Source: Metellina segmentata
Lineage: Eukaryota; Arthropoda; Arachnida; Araneae; Tetragnathidae
Reading direction: 5' to 3'
NCBI GenBank assembly: GCA_947359465.1
Contig: OX375883.1
Location: 19,036,088-19,100,087 of the forward strand
Length of the DNA: 64,000 nt
In this document: positions 14,657 through 25,903 of the stretch, in pieces
Numbering within the stretch: the stretch's first letter is position 1
How the letters are laid out: every line of letters starts with the position of its first letter
Program-made: the position numbers and the translations under genes
Notes under the pieces: generated by a model
What the model was told of the DNA's origin: nothing
The model's input: only the letters and a program-made list of their open reading frames with translations
Databases searched by the model: none

Positions 14657-15192
14657 TATATAAAAACAATTAATAATTAAATTTAAGCACTCTCTCCCGT
14701 TTATCAAAAAAAAATATAATAATAATGAAAAAAATACAGAAATAAGTAAATTAATTGATCGGTTGTTAAAAATAAATAATATTGAATTTTTCCGTAGAAA
14801 AAATAATCGAATCCGTAATCCGTAGTACCCGATTCACTTCCGTAGTACCCGATTCACTTCCGTAGAAACTACGGAGAGTTCGTAATAGTTGGCATGTTTG
14901 TGTTTTTCGTGATTTTAACCTTTCATTTTTATATAAGCGTTTGTACACACTCCGATAATTGTCAGATGTCGGAGAAGTAATTCTTGTAGTGGCTGTGTCC
15001 CGGCACGGTCTCTTGTACATTGTCTCCTATTTTTATCGGAGATTACGTCATTTTCGTTTGAACGTGATTAAATTGGAAAAAAAAAAAAAAAAAAGGATTT
15101 TATTCGACTTTTTTAGCAGCTTAATTGAAATTATAGTTAAAAAAGAAAAGAAATTTTTGCTTTGTACTGGATGTGCTTGTGGAAGTGTAATA
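14657..15192. other. No gene recognised
   Basis: AT-rich spacer with a short direct duplication ('cgtagtacccgattcacttc' at about 14822-14860) and an A-run at about 15080. Confidence 0.4.
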
Positions 15193-15500
15193 TCTCTAAT
15201 AATGCAAAAGGAAGTGTTGGCCTGTTTGTTTGTTTCTTGCACGCAAAGTCCTGACGAATTTATGGGACTTACAGTAATGGGATTTGGTACACAGGTAGTC
15301 CAAATTTTTTGCATTTTTAGGGTCGCGGCAAATTTTAAAATTCAATTTAGAACATTTTTCAATGAATTTAATGAAATTTAATTATTATTGTTTCCTTTGG
15401 AATGGCAACAGCATAAAGATATGACAGATTCAAAATTTATATTTTCCATTTACATTTTGCGCGGAGGAATGATTTTCCAGTAGACGATAAAATATAATTA
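15193..15500 (+). mobile_element. Helitron 5' fragment
   Basis: Begins TCTCTAATAATGCAAAAGGA, a mutated form of the family's 5' end, and follows the family sequence until about 15500, where a different repeat takes over. The 3' end is missing. Confidence 0.55.
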
Positions 15501-15778
15501 AACCTTCTGGATGATCCCTTCTTTTGTTCGTTGTGCCCCTACCCTGCCGACCGTCAGGCGTGAACGCTTTGGGTTAAGCAGAAAGTCATCAGGTGATATC
15601 TCTTCTCACGCCAAACGATACTATGAAAGGAAAGCGTCAGTCGTAAATGCCACAAACGGCCCAATAGCCCAAGTTAGATAATTAGGTAGGGGGGGGGGGC
15701 TCGAATATAATCATAAGAAGAGCCGTTCTATGAGACGATTGAAAAAATCTAACCGCCGCAGCGCGTAAAGGTTAAAAT
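15500..15778 (+). repeat. Unclassified repeat R, forward copy
   Basis: The block from 'gatcccttcttttgttcg' to 'gccgcagcgcgtaaag' has an inverted relative at 23648-23893. Shared words include 'aagcagaaagtc', 'gatatctcttctcacgcc' and 'gaaaggaaagcgtc'. It contains a G-run at 15689-15699. No termini, TSD or coding frame was identified. Confidence 0.6.
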
Positions 15779-16089
15779 GAAATAACTACAAAACAGTGAT
15801 AGATAGAAACAAATGGGACTTTTTATGAACACGTCTGGTATTTGAAATTGACCGGTTCACAAAATTAGTTACAACTTTGGATAATAGTATTAGGTCCTTT
15901 TTTTATTAATAAAAATTAAATTAAAATGCAAAGAGAAAGGGTTCTAAAACAAGGACCACAACTAAAACAAATTTTGATCGAAAAGTGGGAATTAAATTTT
16001 AAATAAAAAGACTCGCTGAACTCTGTATATGAATTACAGGACAAGAGATGTCGATATCTTGATTACGAAAGTTTACTGTAAAATAAACA

Positions 16090-16692
16090 TGATATACAAG
16101 TGTGATCAAAAATCACCAAGAGAATTCGTGGGAAAAACACAAAAGATAGACCAGTTTTAAATATCAATAATGTTTATTGACACAAAATAAAAGGGATAAC
16201 GCATCTATTAGTAACAAAAGAAAAAGGTAACACAAATGAATTATAAATTGAAAAGTTCTAGAACTTTTAAAATGAAAAAATGGTAAGGGACGCTAAGGAA
16301 AATATAGGGCTAAGAGTTAACGCGAAAAAAAATAGTTACGTGGATTTTTGGGAGAGTGGTGTTGGGACATTTCGTCCAATTAAATACACCACTCTATACT
16401 CTGCAGAGTGAAAAGGAAACAAAAAAAATAATACTAATTCGGCTCCACACTTGGAGCGGCACGAAAACCACGCGACCTCACATGTTGGCGGTTGGGGAAA
16501 AGTCAAGAGAGAGAGGGGGGGGAGTGCTCGTTTTGTGCGGGCTTTTATTATCTGCTGCGTAAGCGTTCGTGACGTCAGCAGCGTGTATCGATAGAGAGAT
16601 CACGGTGGCTTGGAAGTAGCGTATTGTGGATGGCTTGGAAGTAGCGCACTGTGGATGACTTGAAAATAGCATTATGTCGTTGGAGACATAAC
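16090..16692 (-). mobile_element. Candidate solo LTR (or promoter-bearing fragment)
   Basis: Read on the minus strand from 16692 it starts TGTTATGTCTCC. It then has a GACGTCA CRE-like site (about 16571), a TATA-like AGATAATAAAAG (about 16545) followed by a GC-rich start region, and further on AATAAACATTATTGATA (poly-A-signal-like, about 16170). This U3-R-U5-like order suggests an LTR. The 3' limit near 16090-16100 and a target duplication were not confirmed. Confidence 0.35.
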
Positions 16693-16699
16693 AATAGCT

Positions 16700-17416
16700 G
16701 GCAATGAAACCTTGGTTATTTTCCCCTTTAAGTTGTATGTAAACTATCGTTCGTAAACAGGCATCAAAACAACGTTGCAATGGATTCGACATGGACACCT
16801 TGAACATCAATGACTTGACGCAAACGAAAGGAGGCGTTTGAAACCAGTTGCCGCAATGTGTGAACTCAAATGGACACGCATGGCATGACTCACAGAAGAA
16901 ATATTCAAGTATAATAGGATTCTTACTGCAAACAATGTCCTTCAAATAACCCCAGAAAAAGAAGTCGCGTGGATTCAGATATGAGGAGTATGGAGGTCAG
17001 TCTATTCCGGTGCCGGTTTCTGGAATAATTTGCAGCTATGACTCTATCGCTGAAGTCTTCATCAAAGAAGGTGAACACGGCAAAAGTACGGTCTGTTCGG
17101 GCACTATCTTGCCTAAGCCGCGAAGTGTCTCTTTCATGCTTTTACTATTCAAGTATGGGGGGCGACAAACTGTTGTAAAATCGCAATGTACAGGGTTGAT
17201 GTCTCAGTTTCTCACATGGAAAAACAACCCTATGATATCTTTACCGAAGACTACAGCGCAATCTATTTGCCTAAGTTGCAACTAATTTTGAAAGCAATCT
17301 ATTTAAAACTCCAGACTTGTCCATCAAATGTATCAATTGTTTCATATTTCTATCTATCACGGTTTTGTAGTTCTGTCATTTCAACGTTAGGGAGTCCTTT
17401 CTAAAACACCCTGTAT
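16700..17416 (-). mobile_element. Decayed Tc1/mariner-superfamily copy, left end lost
   Basis: The right end at 17416, read inward, is CAGGGTGTTTTAGAAAGG next to TA, the same terminal style as the element at 13155. Minus-strand fragments include LKDIVCSKNP (the 'WG-L-K' region after the third catalytic residue) and a C-terminal 'VIDVQGVHVESI' stretch. Several stops are present. The left end appears to have been replaced by the candidate LTR. Confidence 0.55.
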
Positions 17417-17809
17417 ATTTGGACATTTTGAAATTTTTGCGAAATTAAATAAAAATTTAAATAATTTAGTAAAACGAAATTTTTTTTAATTCTAGTAATT
17501 TAAGTAATATTTATTTCTATTTTCATTATTTATAAAGCGCAAAGAGACGAAACAATTGGCACTGCAAATGTCGTGCTCATACAAACGATCTCGGAGCTAG
17601 ACAGTATTAAAGTGTGCACATTTTCTCATCCCACTAGAACAGACAAAATTCATTATTTTATAATTAAAAGCAATTGAGAAGAGAAAGGAATAGAAAAAAA
17701 AAGAATTATGCTTATCTGTATCAAAAAAACAAATTTAATTACTCATGTGTTTATACTAAAAAAATGTATAAATAGGAAAAGTTGAACAAATAATTAATTT
17801 GTCATTTAA

Positions 17810-18692
17810 GGGGGGCTGAGACACAAAAAACCTTCAAAAAGTCCTTTTGTGTTTCATATTCTCAAAAAATTAGAAATTTAATTCTCTTTTGTTTGACACC
17901 AATTGTATGATGATATCTTGAGTAGAACCGAAGTTATAAGCAAAAGAACGTTTTGATAGCTGTCAAAGTTTTAAAACGAAAAATATGTCGACTTATCGAA
18001 AAACTGATAACAAAAGTACAATTGCATATAAATTGTACGTAGAAAGGTAGTATTAGCCAAAATAAACCTTAATCAAAGGTCGGAAGACATTAACGGATTT
18101 ACTTACGTACTCGGAGTGAAAAATCCATCAAGTACTAAAATTTCACCTTTTGTAACTGATTTTCATTAATATCACTTCAAGGTGATTTTTCTCCATGATG
18201 GATTTTTCACACTTTTCCCAACTTTAAAATGATATAACTCAAAATTTATTTAAGATAATTGCATGAAATTTGGTATGTATATTCTTCATACATATTTAAG
18301 TGATTTGTCTTCAGCAATTTTAAAAATTATTGATATGTTATAAAATATAAGTGTTTTTATGAATTATAAAATAAAAAAATGCTCATTTTTAATTAAAAAT
18401 GTTTTAATATTTTTTATATGCATGTATTAAAAAACTGTGACGACAAATTTTTAAATATAATATCTGCTTATAGAAAATGTTAATATTGTGTCTTTTCCTA
18501 AATAATTTCTCAAGTTATATCAAAAGTAAGAACAGTCAATTTTTGAAATTTTATAAATTTTAAAATTTTTTGAACTGATATCAAGTTAATTTTTTATAAT
18601 TTTCTATTAGTAAATTAGGTGTTATGTCTTCATTAAAAATTCCAAAGCAAAAGCTTAATTAGCAAAAAAAATAGAAAATTGCGTCACGGCCC
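17810..18692. mobile_element. Candidate TTAA-target non-autonomous element, 883 bp
   Basis: TTAA lies at both ends (17806-17809, 18693-18696). Ends GGGGGGCTGAGAC and (reverse complement) GGGCCGTGACGC are loosely inverted. The interior is AT-rich without a gene. TTAA is used by piggyBac and Kolobok transposases; which applies here is not known. Confidence 0.42.
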
Positions 18693-18915
18693 TTAAACTA
18701 GCAAAGTTTAAAAACGTTTTATCCGACCTTACTTTTCAACTGTAGAGCTTCTTATTTAACTAGTCAGAAGCGACAAGACTGAAGGAACGGCTTAGCACCA
18801 TAATACGCGGTAACCTGGTGTGTCACAAACACGCCCAGTCACGCAAACAGCCCCACCACCACCGATTAGGACTACCAAATCACTGTTAATGAGTCGCAGT
18901 TTCACTGGTACAGAA

Positions 18916-18929
18916 TCTCTACTATTATA
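18916..18929 (+). mobile_element. Helitron 5' tip, cut by a Tc1 insertion
   Basis: TCTCTACTATTATA is the first 14 bases of the Helitron family. The next family bases (AAAGGAAGTG) occur after the Tc1 element, at 20344. Confidence 0.8.
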
Positions 18930-20341
18930 CACTCATTACCATAAAAATTTGCGTACCAAGAAAAGTAGTCAAAATGAAACGAAATTTTACACATGTAAGT
19001 ACTACTTTGATATAAGTAAATTATTAGAAAATCAAAGAAAAAGGATCCTTTATTGCAGAAAAAAATACAAATGAACGCATGTTTTAGTACTCTGTTGTAC
19101 CCCCTCTAGCGCGAATGCACGATGCGATACGAGCGGGCATTGAGGCATACAAAATCCGTAGGACGTCCTGAGACATCTCGTTCCACAGTTGCTGTAAACG
19201 AGCCTCTAGTTCGACCCAACTCGTAAGGTGTCCAACTTGCCGTCACAAATTATCCCAGATTTGCTGGATTAGTGACAAATCTGGGGATCGAGCCGGCCAG
19301 GGAAGGGTGGTAATGTGTCGGAGGCAATCTTGTGACATCCTTGCTGTGTGTGGCCGAGCAGTGTCTTGTTGAAAAATGGCTCCTGGAAGCCCTGCCATGA
19401 GTGGCATCACATGTGGTTGAAGGATATCATGGACGTACCGCTGGGCTGTCATTGTGTCATGGATCAATAATAGGGGTGACAGTGTATCGTAAGCAATGAC
19501 ACCCCATACCATCACACCAGCTGTGGGAGCGGTGTGTCGCTGTAAAGCGAAGGCAGGATTGAGGCGTTTACCACGGGGCCTTCACACACGAACACGATTG
19601 TCATCACTGCTCAAATTGAATCTAGATTCGTCGCTGAAGACGACCTGGTTCCATTCCGTTGCAGTCCAATCCCATCGTGAGCGACACCACTCCAAACGGA
19701 GGCGTCGGTGGGTGGGGGGCATTGGCAGCACACGCAATGGGCGCCGCGATATAAGATGTCCTTCAGCCAGGTGCCTTGTGATGGTTCAGGAACACACAAG
19801 GGCCCGTAGTGAAGGTGCTGCCTGTGTCTGGATAGCGGTCAATGAGGCAGTTGGCTCTACGTGTGCGTTTCGTATGATGTGACGGTCTTCTCAACGACTG
19901 GTCTGTCGAGGGCGTCCTGAGCCTGGTCGCCGTGTAAATGACGTCTCTTCTGTCCACTGGTCCCAACACCTCCTCACAGTAAAATCAGAACGGCCTACTT
20001 GACGAGCTACTAGCCGAGCTGACCACCCAGCTTTCATCATCCCGATGATTCTTCCCCTCTCGAACTCTGACAGCTGCTCATATTGTCTTCGATGGCGGCG
20101 TAACGGCATGTCTGCCTCAGCGTTTCCTTTGCAAAAGATTAAGTACACTTAAACATGCTCTGCTTACCTGTTTTATCCTCCAAGGAGAACGAAGTTCAAC
20201 GCCCTCTAGTGGCATTACACAATGCGCAATCACGCTGCATTTCTAATCATTTGCATATATGGCCGACATGTACCTTCATGCCAAATTTTGTTACGATCCC
20301 ACAGTTATTTCTTGGTGTGCAAATTTTTATGGCAATGAGTG
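18930..20341 (-). mobile_element. Tc1-like transposon, 1412 bp, inserted at a TA in a Helitron
   Basis: TIRs CACTCATTACCATAAAAATT (left) and its near-perfect partner at the right end (reverse complement of ATTTTTATGGCAATGAGTG) are flanked by TA (18928-18929 and 20342-20343). Taking the element out restores the Helitron 5' sequence exactly. Confidence 0.92.
19084..20109 (-). pseudogene. Tc1-type transposase, frameshifted, catalytic Glu changed to Gln
   Basis: The start MPLRRHRRQYEQLSEFERG opens the paired-like HTH (SARLVARQVGRSDFTVRR), followed by the linker SGRPRQTSR. The central part is spread over frames. The C-terminal catalytic part holds IFQQDTARPH (second D) and ARSPDLSLIQQIWDNL. Family members usually have P-I-E-H-I-W-D here, so the third catalytic residue (E) reads Q. 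With the frame breaks near 19240, 19515 and 19890, this copy is dead twice over. Close relatives are, from memory, abundant in spider genomes. Confidence 0.85.
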
Positions 20342-20343
20342 TA

Positions 20344-20677
20344 AAAGGAAGTGTTTGTCTGTTTATTCGCGAGCGCAAAATCCTGACGATTCTATGGCAC
20401 TTACAGGAATGAGATTTGGCACACAGGTAGTCCAAATCTTTTGCAACTTTTGGGCCGCGGCGAATTTAAAAATTTAATTTAGAACATTTTTAAATGAATT
20501 TAATGAAATTTAATTATTATTGTTTTCTTTGGAATAGCAACCGCAGAAAGATATGACAGATTCTAAATTTATTTTTCCCGTTTCCGTTTTTATTTTGAGC
20601 AGATGAATGATTTCCCAGCAGAGGATGAAAAAATGTTTTAACTTTAGTTATGTAGTTCTTTTTTTTATCTCTTAGAC
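20344..20677 (+). mobile_element. Helitron, continuation after the Tc1, cut by hAT at 20678
   Basis: Matches family sequence from AAAGGAAGTGTTTGTCTG through 'atctcttagac'. The expected continuation ('cgttaaagatagagtaaaa') is not found after the hAT's right end at 23441. Confidence 0.75.
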
Positions 20678-23441
20678 CAGGGGTCGACAACCTATTGAAA
20701 CGGAAGAGCCAAAAGTTACAATTTACAAAATTTCCCAGTTTTTAAAGAGCCACTAAAAATTTTCGTTTCAATATTATAGTATTTGCTTATATATGTTTGA
20801 TTTTTGATTTAAAATAAACGGCTTTAAATACGGAATAATATTTATTCACATAAAAACATTAATATAGATAGTTACATCAATGGGAGCATTGGCCTTGCAT
20901 GCCTTTTGAAAGTTTGATTAAATCTGGCTTATAACTTGTTGTTTTAAGTTCCAAGCACGACTCGAGATTTTTATTTGTTAGTTGACTTCTAACTTTACTC
21001 TTTATTATATTCATGCAAGAGAACGCTTGCTCGCACGAATATGTCGACCCGAAGATCGTCAGCACTCCATATGCCAACTTCTTCACCTCACTGTAGCATT
21101 CTGGAAGACTATTCCATGCGCCGAATATGAGGGCCTCAACTTCCGGAATTTCTTTTAGAGCTGTCCACTTGTGCTGCGCGATGTGTATGCATTTCTGGAC
21201 CTCCAACTCTTCCAACTTGCTCTTGAGTTCTGTGAACTTGCCACTCCACAAGTCTTTGGTTTTCAAATCTAGCAATTGCATTTGAAGCGATCCAGCATCA
21301 ATTTCCAAATGGCTCAATGTTGATCTCATTTGTATTTGTGTTGAGAGGATTTACTATAAACGCGAGAGTACTTTTGTTTGTTTTGAATTGCTCGAATCTC
21401 TCAGCGAATCCATCCTTCATGTTTTTTAAAGCTATGTTGAAGAAATTCGTGTCAATAGTTGCATTGGTCTCATCGCGATATTGCTTCAGATTTTTAAAAT
21501 GAAGTAATTTACCGCTCTCCATGTCTTCAACAAAAAGAAGTAATTTTTTTTCGAAACAAACTACTTCTTCAAGCAAGACGTAGGCTGGGTTGCCCTTTCC
21601 TTGCAGTTTTAGATTTTGTTCATTTAGTTCCATTGTGGTATCTACCATGAAGTTGAATTTTTGCAGCCATTTGTCTTCTACCAATTTGGAATGGTCAATG
21701 CTTTTTTCATCGAGGAATGTTTTTATTTCACTCAAGCACAAAACAAAATGTTGCAATACTTTACCTCAGGAAAGCCATCGCACTTTATTGTGCAGAAGTA
21801 GGTCAGTAAACTGGCTATCCATTTCTTCAAGGAAATCTTTAAACTGGCGATGGTAGAGTGCTTTTGCCAAGCTGCTGTTAATAATCTTAGTTACCAAGTT
21901 CATGTCTTCAACTATTTCGGCCGGAAATGTTTGGGCACAAAGCGCTTCTTGATGAATTATGCAGTGAAACGTTAGAATTTTGTGTTTTTTTTTTTTGAAG
22001 AATTGATGTTACCTTTTTATGTATTCTTGTCAAACTTCTGGCTCCATCAGTTGCTACAGAAACGATTTTATTTATATCGATTCCATTGTCTTCCAGGCAT
22101 CATTTTTGCACAGCATTTGCTATATCTTCTCCACGAGTTTGCACTGAGAGCGGTAGCAATTTTAGCAGTTCTTCTTTTGGACCTTGGGACGACATATAAC
22201 TTGGCGAAAAGGGTAACTTGTGCCGCGTCTTTTATCTCGCAAGACTCATCTATACTAAGTGATAAGGCATAAGCCAGTTGAATGTCTTCCACTTGCATAT
22301 GTGTTACATTTGAAGACATTTTAGCAGTTCTATCTTGTACTGTTTTAGCAGATAATGGCAAATCTTTGACTTTTTTCATGATTTCTGCTTTGTTTTAAAA
22401 TCACGAAACAGTTCTTCAGATGCACGTATAAAACAATCTCTGACGTACTCACCATCTGTGAATCTCACCATCGGTTTTCCTCTTTTTGCAATTTCTAATG
22501 ATACTGCAAAGCTTGCCAGATTTATATTATTGGAAGATTGCGCCCAGTTACTTAGCATGGAACTTGACTGGCTTTTTTTTTTTAGCTCTTCAACAGCTTT
22601 TTTTCGTGCGTCACCGGTTGGATATTTACCAGCAGACTGGGAATGTTTTGCAGTGAAGTGTCTCTCCAAATTTGACTTCGTATTGTGTGCGAGTTTTTCG
22701 TGGCAAATGAGACAAGTCGGAAGGCCATCTGTGTTGCATATGAATGCAAACGACTCCGTCCAACTCTGATTGAATTCTTGGTTTACGTCTTCAGTTCTTC
22801 TCTTTTTTTTTACCAGACCCCATGCTGGCGGCGGAGCTGAAAAAATTATTTTAAATAATTTTACTTAGATATCTAAAACGGCAAACAATATATTTACCAT
22901 TATTACTTCGTTAACACGATCCTCAGATATGTAATACAATTATGTTGCTGATTTTATTATATTATACGCATACATACCTTTGAGAAGATAATTCGCTTCT
23001 AAATCATATTCTTCTTGAAACAACGAGCAAATAGACACGCAAAAACCGCAAGCGATTAAATTAACACACATGCAACGCAACGTCGACCGCGCTATCCGAG
23101 GATGACTGACTGACAACACGTCTGTTGTCCAGACTCTAGACAGTGGCTCTTTGGGTGAGACGGAAATGGAATGCAATTGGCTGAAATATAAACATAGTCA
23201 CGGAGTCTCATCTCTAAGAACAAAACAATAGTTCCAATTTATCTCATTACGGTCATGTTATATGTTAACCGTAGCGATTTGTAATTAACGATCATGAAAA
23301 TTGAAGCTATTGAGAAATTAGGTACTTAAAAATATATTTTCTTATTTTTTAAGGGTTTTGATAGTAAATTATTATTTTTTTTGTATGAAACTGATGAGGG
23401 GCATAATTTACATCAAAAGAGCCGCAGGTTGCCGACCCCTG
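20678..23441 (-). mobile_element. hAT transposon, 2764 bp, without matching TSD
   Basis: TIRs CAGGGGTCGACAACCT and AGGTTGCCGACCCCTG pair with one mismatch, with AAGAGCC subterminal words at both ends. Flanks do not match (left CTTAGAC, right CAATAACT), and the Helitron at the left does not resume at the right. A deletion or rearrangement has therefore removed the original right flank. Confidence 0.85.
20877..22823 (-). pseudogene. hAT transposase (BED finger, GTF2IRD2/EPM2AIP1-like)
   Basis: Read downward from an ATG at 22823, it has a lysine-rich start, a BED-type finger (CLICHEK ... ERHFTAKH), a helical linker (SSMLSNWAQ), then the RNase H-like core with [14 protein letters not shown] at about 22235-22275. 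An insertion domain follows ([20 protein letters not shown]), then the C-terminal dimerisation region with FGSTYSCEQAFSCMNIIKSKVRS. Frame changes lie at the start poly-A, near 22378, 22070, 21760 and 21310. GTF2IRD2 and EPM2AIP1 are vertebrate genes carrying the same transposase type. This is a transposon copy. Confidence 0.8.
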
Positions 23442-23647
23442 CAATAACTCATTTATCTCCTTATCTGCCCAGGCTTACAGTCATGCTCTGTGCGGTGGTC
23501 GAGGAGCAAAACTTGGACAAGTTAGTCAGGATATTTATTGGTCAGGATATTATTCCATAATAATTATTCAGATGAGATTAGTTTTAATGGTCCTAATTTC
23601 CATTATTGGGCTAAAAAAATATTGATTCTTCAAGTATAGAGTATTAA

Positions 23648-23892
23648 TCTTTACGCTGCGGTGCTAAGATGATTTTTTCAATCATCTCCAGGAACGGCTT
23701 TTCTCCTGATTCTCCGAGCCCCCATACCTAATTTGAGTGATAGAGCCGTGAGTAACATTTACGACAGACGCTTTCCTTTCATAGTATCGTTTGGCGTGAG
23801 AAGAGATATCACCTGACGACTTTCTGCTTTCCCCAAAGTGTTCACACCTCACGGTCGGCAGGGAAGGGGGCCAACGAACAAAAGAAGGGATC
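23648..23892 (-). repeat. Unclassified repeat R, inverted copy
   Basis: Reverse-complement relative of 15500-15778, diverged. The end 'gggatcctctagaag' is where the next hAT sits; on the other copy the shared sequence also stops close to 'gggatcatccagaag'. Confidence 0.6.
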
Positions 23893-23900
23893 CTCTAGAA

Positions 23901-24826
23901 CAGTGGTCCCCAACCCCCGGGCCGCGGACCGGTCCGTGGATCAAATGGTACCGGGCCGCCCTAGGAACATTAAATTATTTCTATTTTATTTACTGTGATG
24001 TATTTCTCTCGGGTTTGTGTGGTTCTTATCTATGAAATGTCCATTTAAATTAGGAGGCGTTAAATCAGAACTTGAAATTTGTTCTGTTATGTTCAATTAT
24101 GATTTCTGAATTCTGCATGTTTCAGACATTAGCGGGAATTTTAGGCCAGACTGAGCCTAAACATTCATTCTCCTAGTTGGTCCACGATCACCTGAAAGAG
24201 TACTTCCCAACCATAAAAGACCCACGAACTAGTAAGGAATGGATCTGCGACCCATTTGTCAACAAATCAGGCGAATCTAGCATGTCTGTGCAAGAAGATC
24301 AACTGCTGGAGATAGCAAATGAAGGCGGCCTTAAAACTACGTTCGAGACAACAACTCTGCCGGTGTTTTGGATTAAAGTCATGGCGGAATACCCTGAGAT
24401 TGCTACCACAGTACTTAAATCCCTATTGCCATTTCCGACAACCTATCTGTGTGAAGCCGGGTTTTCTGCAGTGACAGCAACCTAAACAAAACAACGGAAT
24501 AAACTGGACATAAGCAACACACTTCGGGTGTCATTGTCTCCTATTACCCCCAGATGAAACCGTGTCGTTGCAAAGAAACAAGCTTAGGGTTCTCATTGAT
24601 TTAGCGTTCTAATGAGTTAAAATGTTAAATCACATTATATTCATTTTTTGGTGTAACTGTATTTTATTTTGAAGGCATATTTAAATACAATTAAACTAAA
24701 ATTATTAAATCAAAACAATCTAAAATATGAGCAATTAACGTATCTTCCCCCCCCCCCCCAGCGGGCCACGTTAAAATTATCAAACGTTGATCCGGTCCGC
24801 GGCGATAAGAAGGTTGGGGAGCACTG
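23901..24826 (+). mobile_element. Internally deleted hAT, 926 bp, exact 8-bp TSD
   Basis: TIRs CAGTGGTCCCCAACC and (right, reverse complement) CAGTGCTCCCCAACC carry subterminal GGACCGG words. The TSD CTCTAGAA is exact (23893-23900, 24827-24834). Confidence 0.9.
24177..24484 (+). pseudogene. C-terminal hAT transposase remnant (FAM200/ZBED5-like)
   Basis: Reads HLKEYFP near the start, then TLPVFWIKVMAEYPEI and a [11 protein letters not shown] block, the typical hAT C-terminal dimerisation region. It stops soon after at 24485. The N-terminal two thirds of the gene are absent from the element. Confidence 0.72.
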
Positions 24827-24999
24827 CTCTAGAAGATCAGTCGCTGACAGCTCGTAAATGGTGATCGATGCCAGCGGTCACTTCAAAGGGGTTACATCCA
24901 CCGCTATCTGGTGTACGGCACACTGGTGTTAGCTATATTTTAGTGGTAACAAAAGTCAATCTGCCGCATCGTAAAAGTTAAGGATGGTTAGGCTAACCC

Positions 25000-25270
25000 G
25001 CAACTATGGAAAATGCAATTGCTGAAAACTGATGCCGGATTCAAAATCAGCATCGAAAAATGCATAAGAAACAGTACTCAATGTCCAAGTGACCCATACT
25101 TTGTTTACCAGTGCAATCCACACGTCACGGGTTCTGGGTCGGTCGTACCACGGCGTTTCCGGTTAAATGTTTCGACCGGAATCATGAGCGACCATCTGAT
25201 TGGGCCATACCTGTTGCCAAGGTGCCTTGATTGACATACATTCCTTGCGTTTTTGCAAGAGGTGTCGCCA
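25000..25270 (+). pseudogene. Relic of a DD41D-type transposase
   Basis: The segment VVPRRFRLNVSTGIMSDHLIGPYLLPRCL matches the middle of the transposase at 13332-14407 (there QQRFSINVWAGIVNDFLIGPYLLPTRL). No termini were recognised around it. Confidence 0.6.
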
Positions 25271-25296
25271 GAACTACTAACGCATTAGGTTCTAAC

Positions 25297-25798
25297 TAGA
25301 GTGCCTATATAATAAGAGTGGCGACATACGGGAAACACTTTCTGATTGGCTTAGAGACCTTTTCTACCGCCCGAGGCGGTCATTTCCTAGCTCCCGTAGA
25401 TTTAACATGGGAACGTTTTGTGTGTTCGAGAAAAACATGCGTATATTAAATTAAGAAGAAAATATAGCTTTTTCATGTTCCATTTCGTGTTCTAGAATGT
25501 TTATTTATTATTATTTTAGTGTTTTGTTAGTATAAATTTGAAGACTTTTTAAGTAAATAGCTTTTTTTGAACAACATGGTGTTTCCCGTAATCTAAGTTA
25601 GCGAAGGTTATGTAATCCATCTCATCAATTACGCATGCAAATGAGTGTTTATATGATTCATTTATACCGAATGTATCCATATTATAACAATCAAATGCTT
25701 TTTGTTCTCCTTGAAATGATATATTAATTCGCCCAGCAACCTTCTTCGAGACGATTCTGGTAGAAAAATGGCTGCCGCACATGCGGATTGGGCCAAAT
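25297..25798. mobile_element. Family-T MITE copy 1 (right end missing)
   Basis: Starts TAGAGTGCCTATATAATAAG; the left flank GTTCTAAC (25289-25296) reappears after the far end of the compound at 27642-27649. It contains an ATTGG (CCAAT-box type), CCGCCCGAGGCGG palindrome, AAAATGGCTGCC and a minus-strand open frame (25549-25782). It stops at GGGCCAAAT, where the next copy begins. Confidence 0.8.
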
Positions 25799-25903
25799 TA
25801 GAGTGCCTATATAATAAGAGTGGCGACATACGGGAAACACTTTCTGATTGGCTTAGAGACCTTTTCTACCGCCCAAGGCGGTCTTTTCCTAGCTCCCGTA
25901 GAC

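Noticed and set aside
16478..16945. 155-codon frame as a gene
   Set aside because: It runs from a transposase remnant into the LTR-like segment; the two halves are unrelated.
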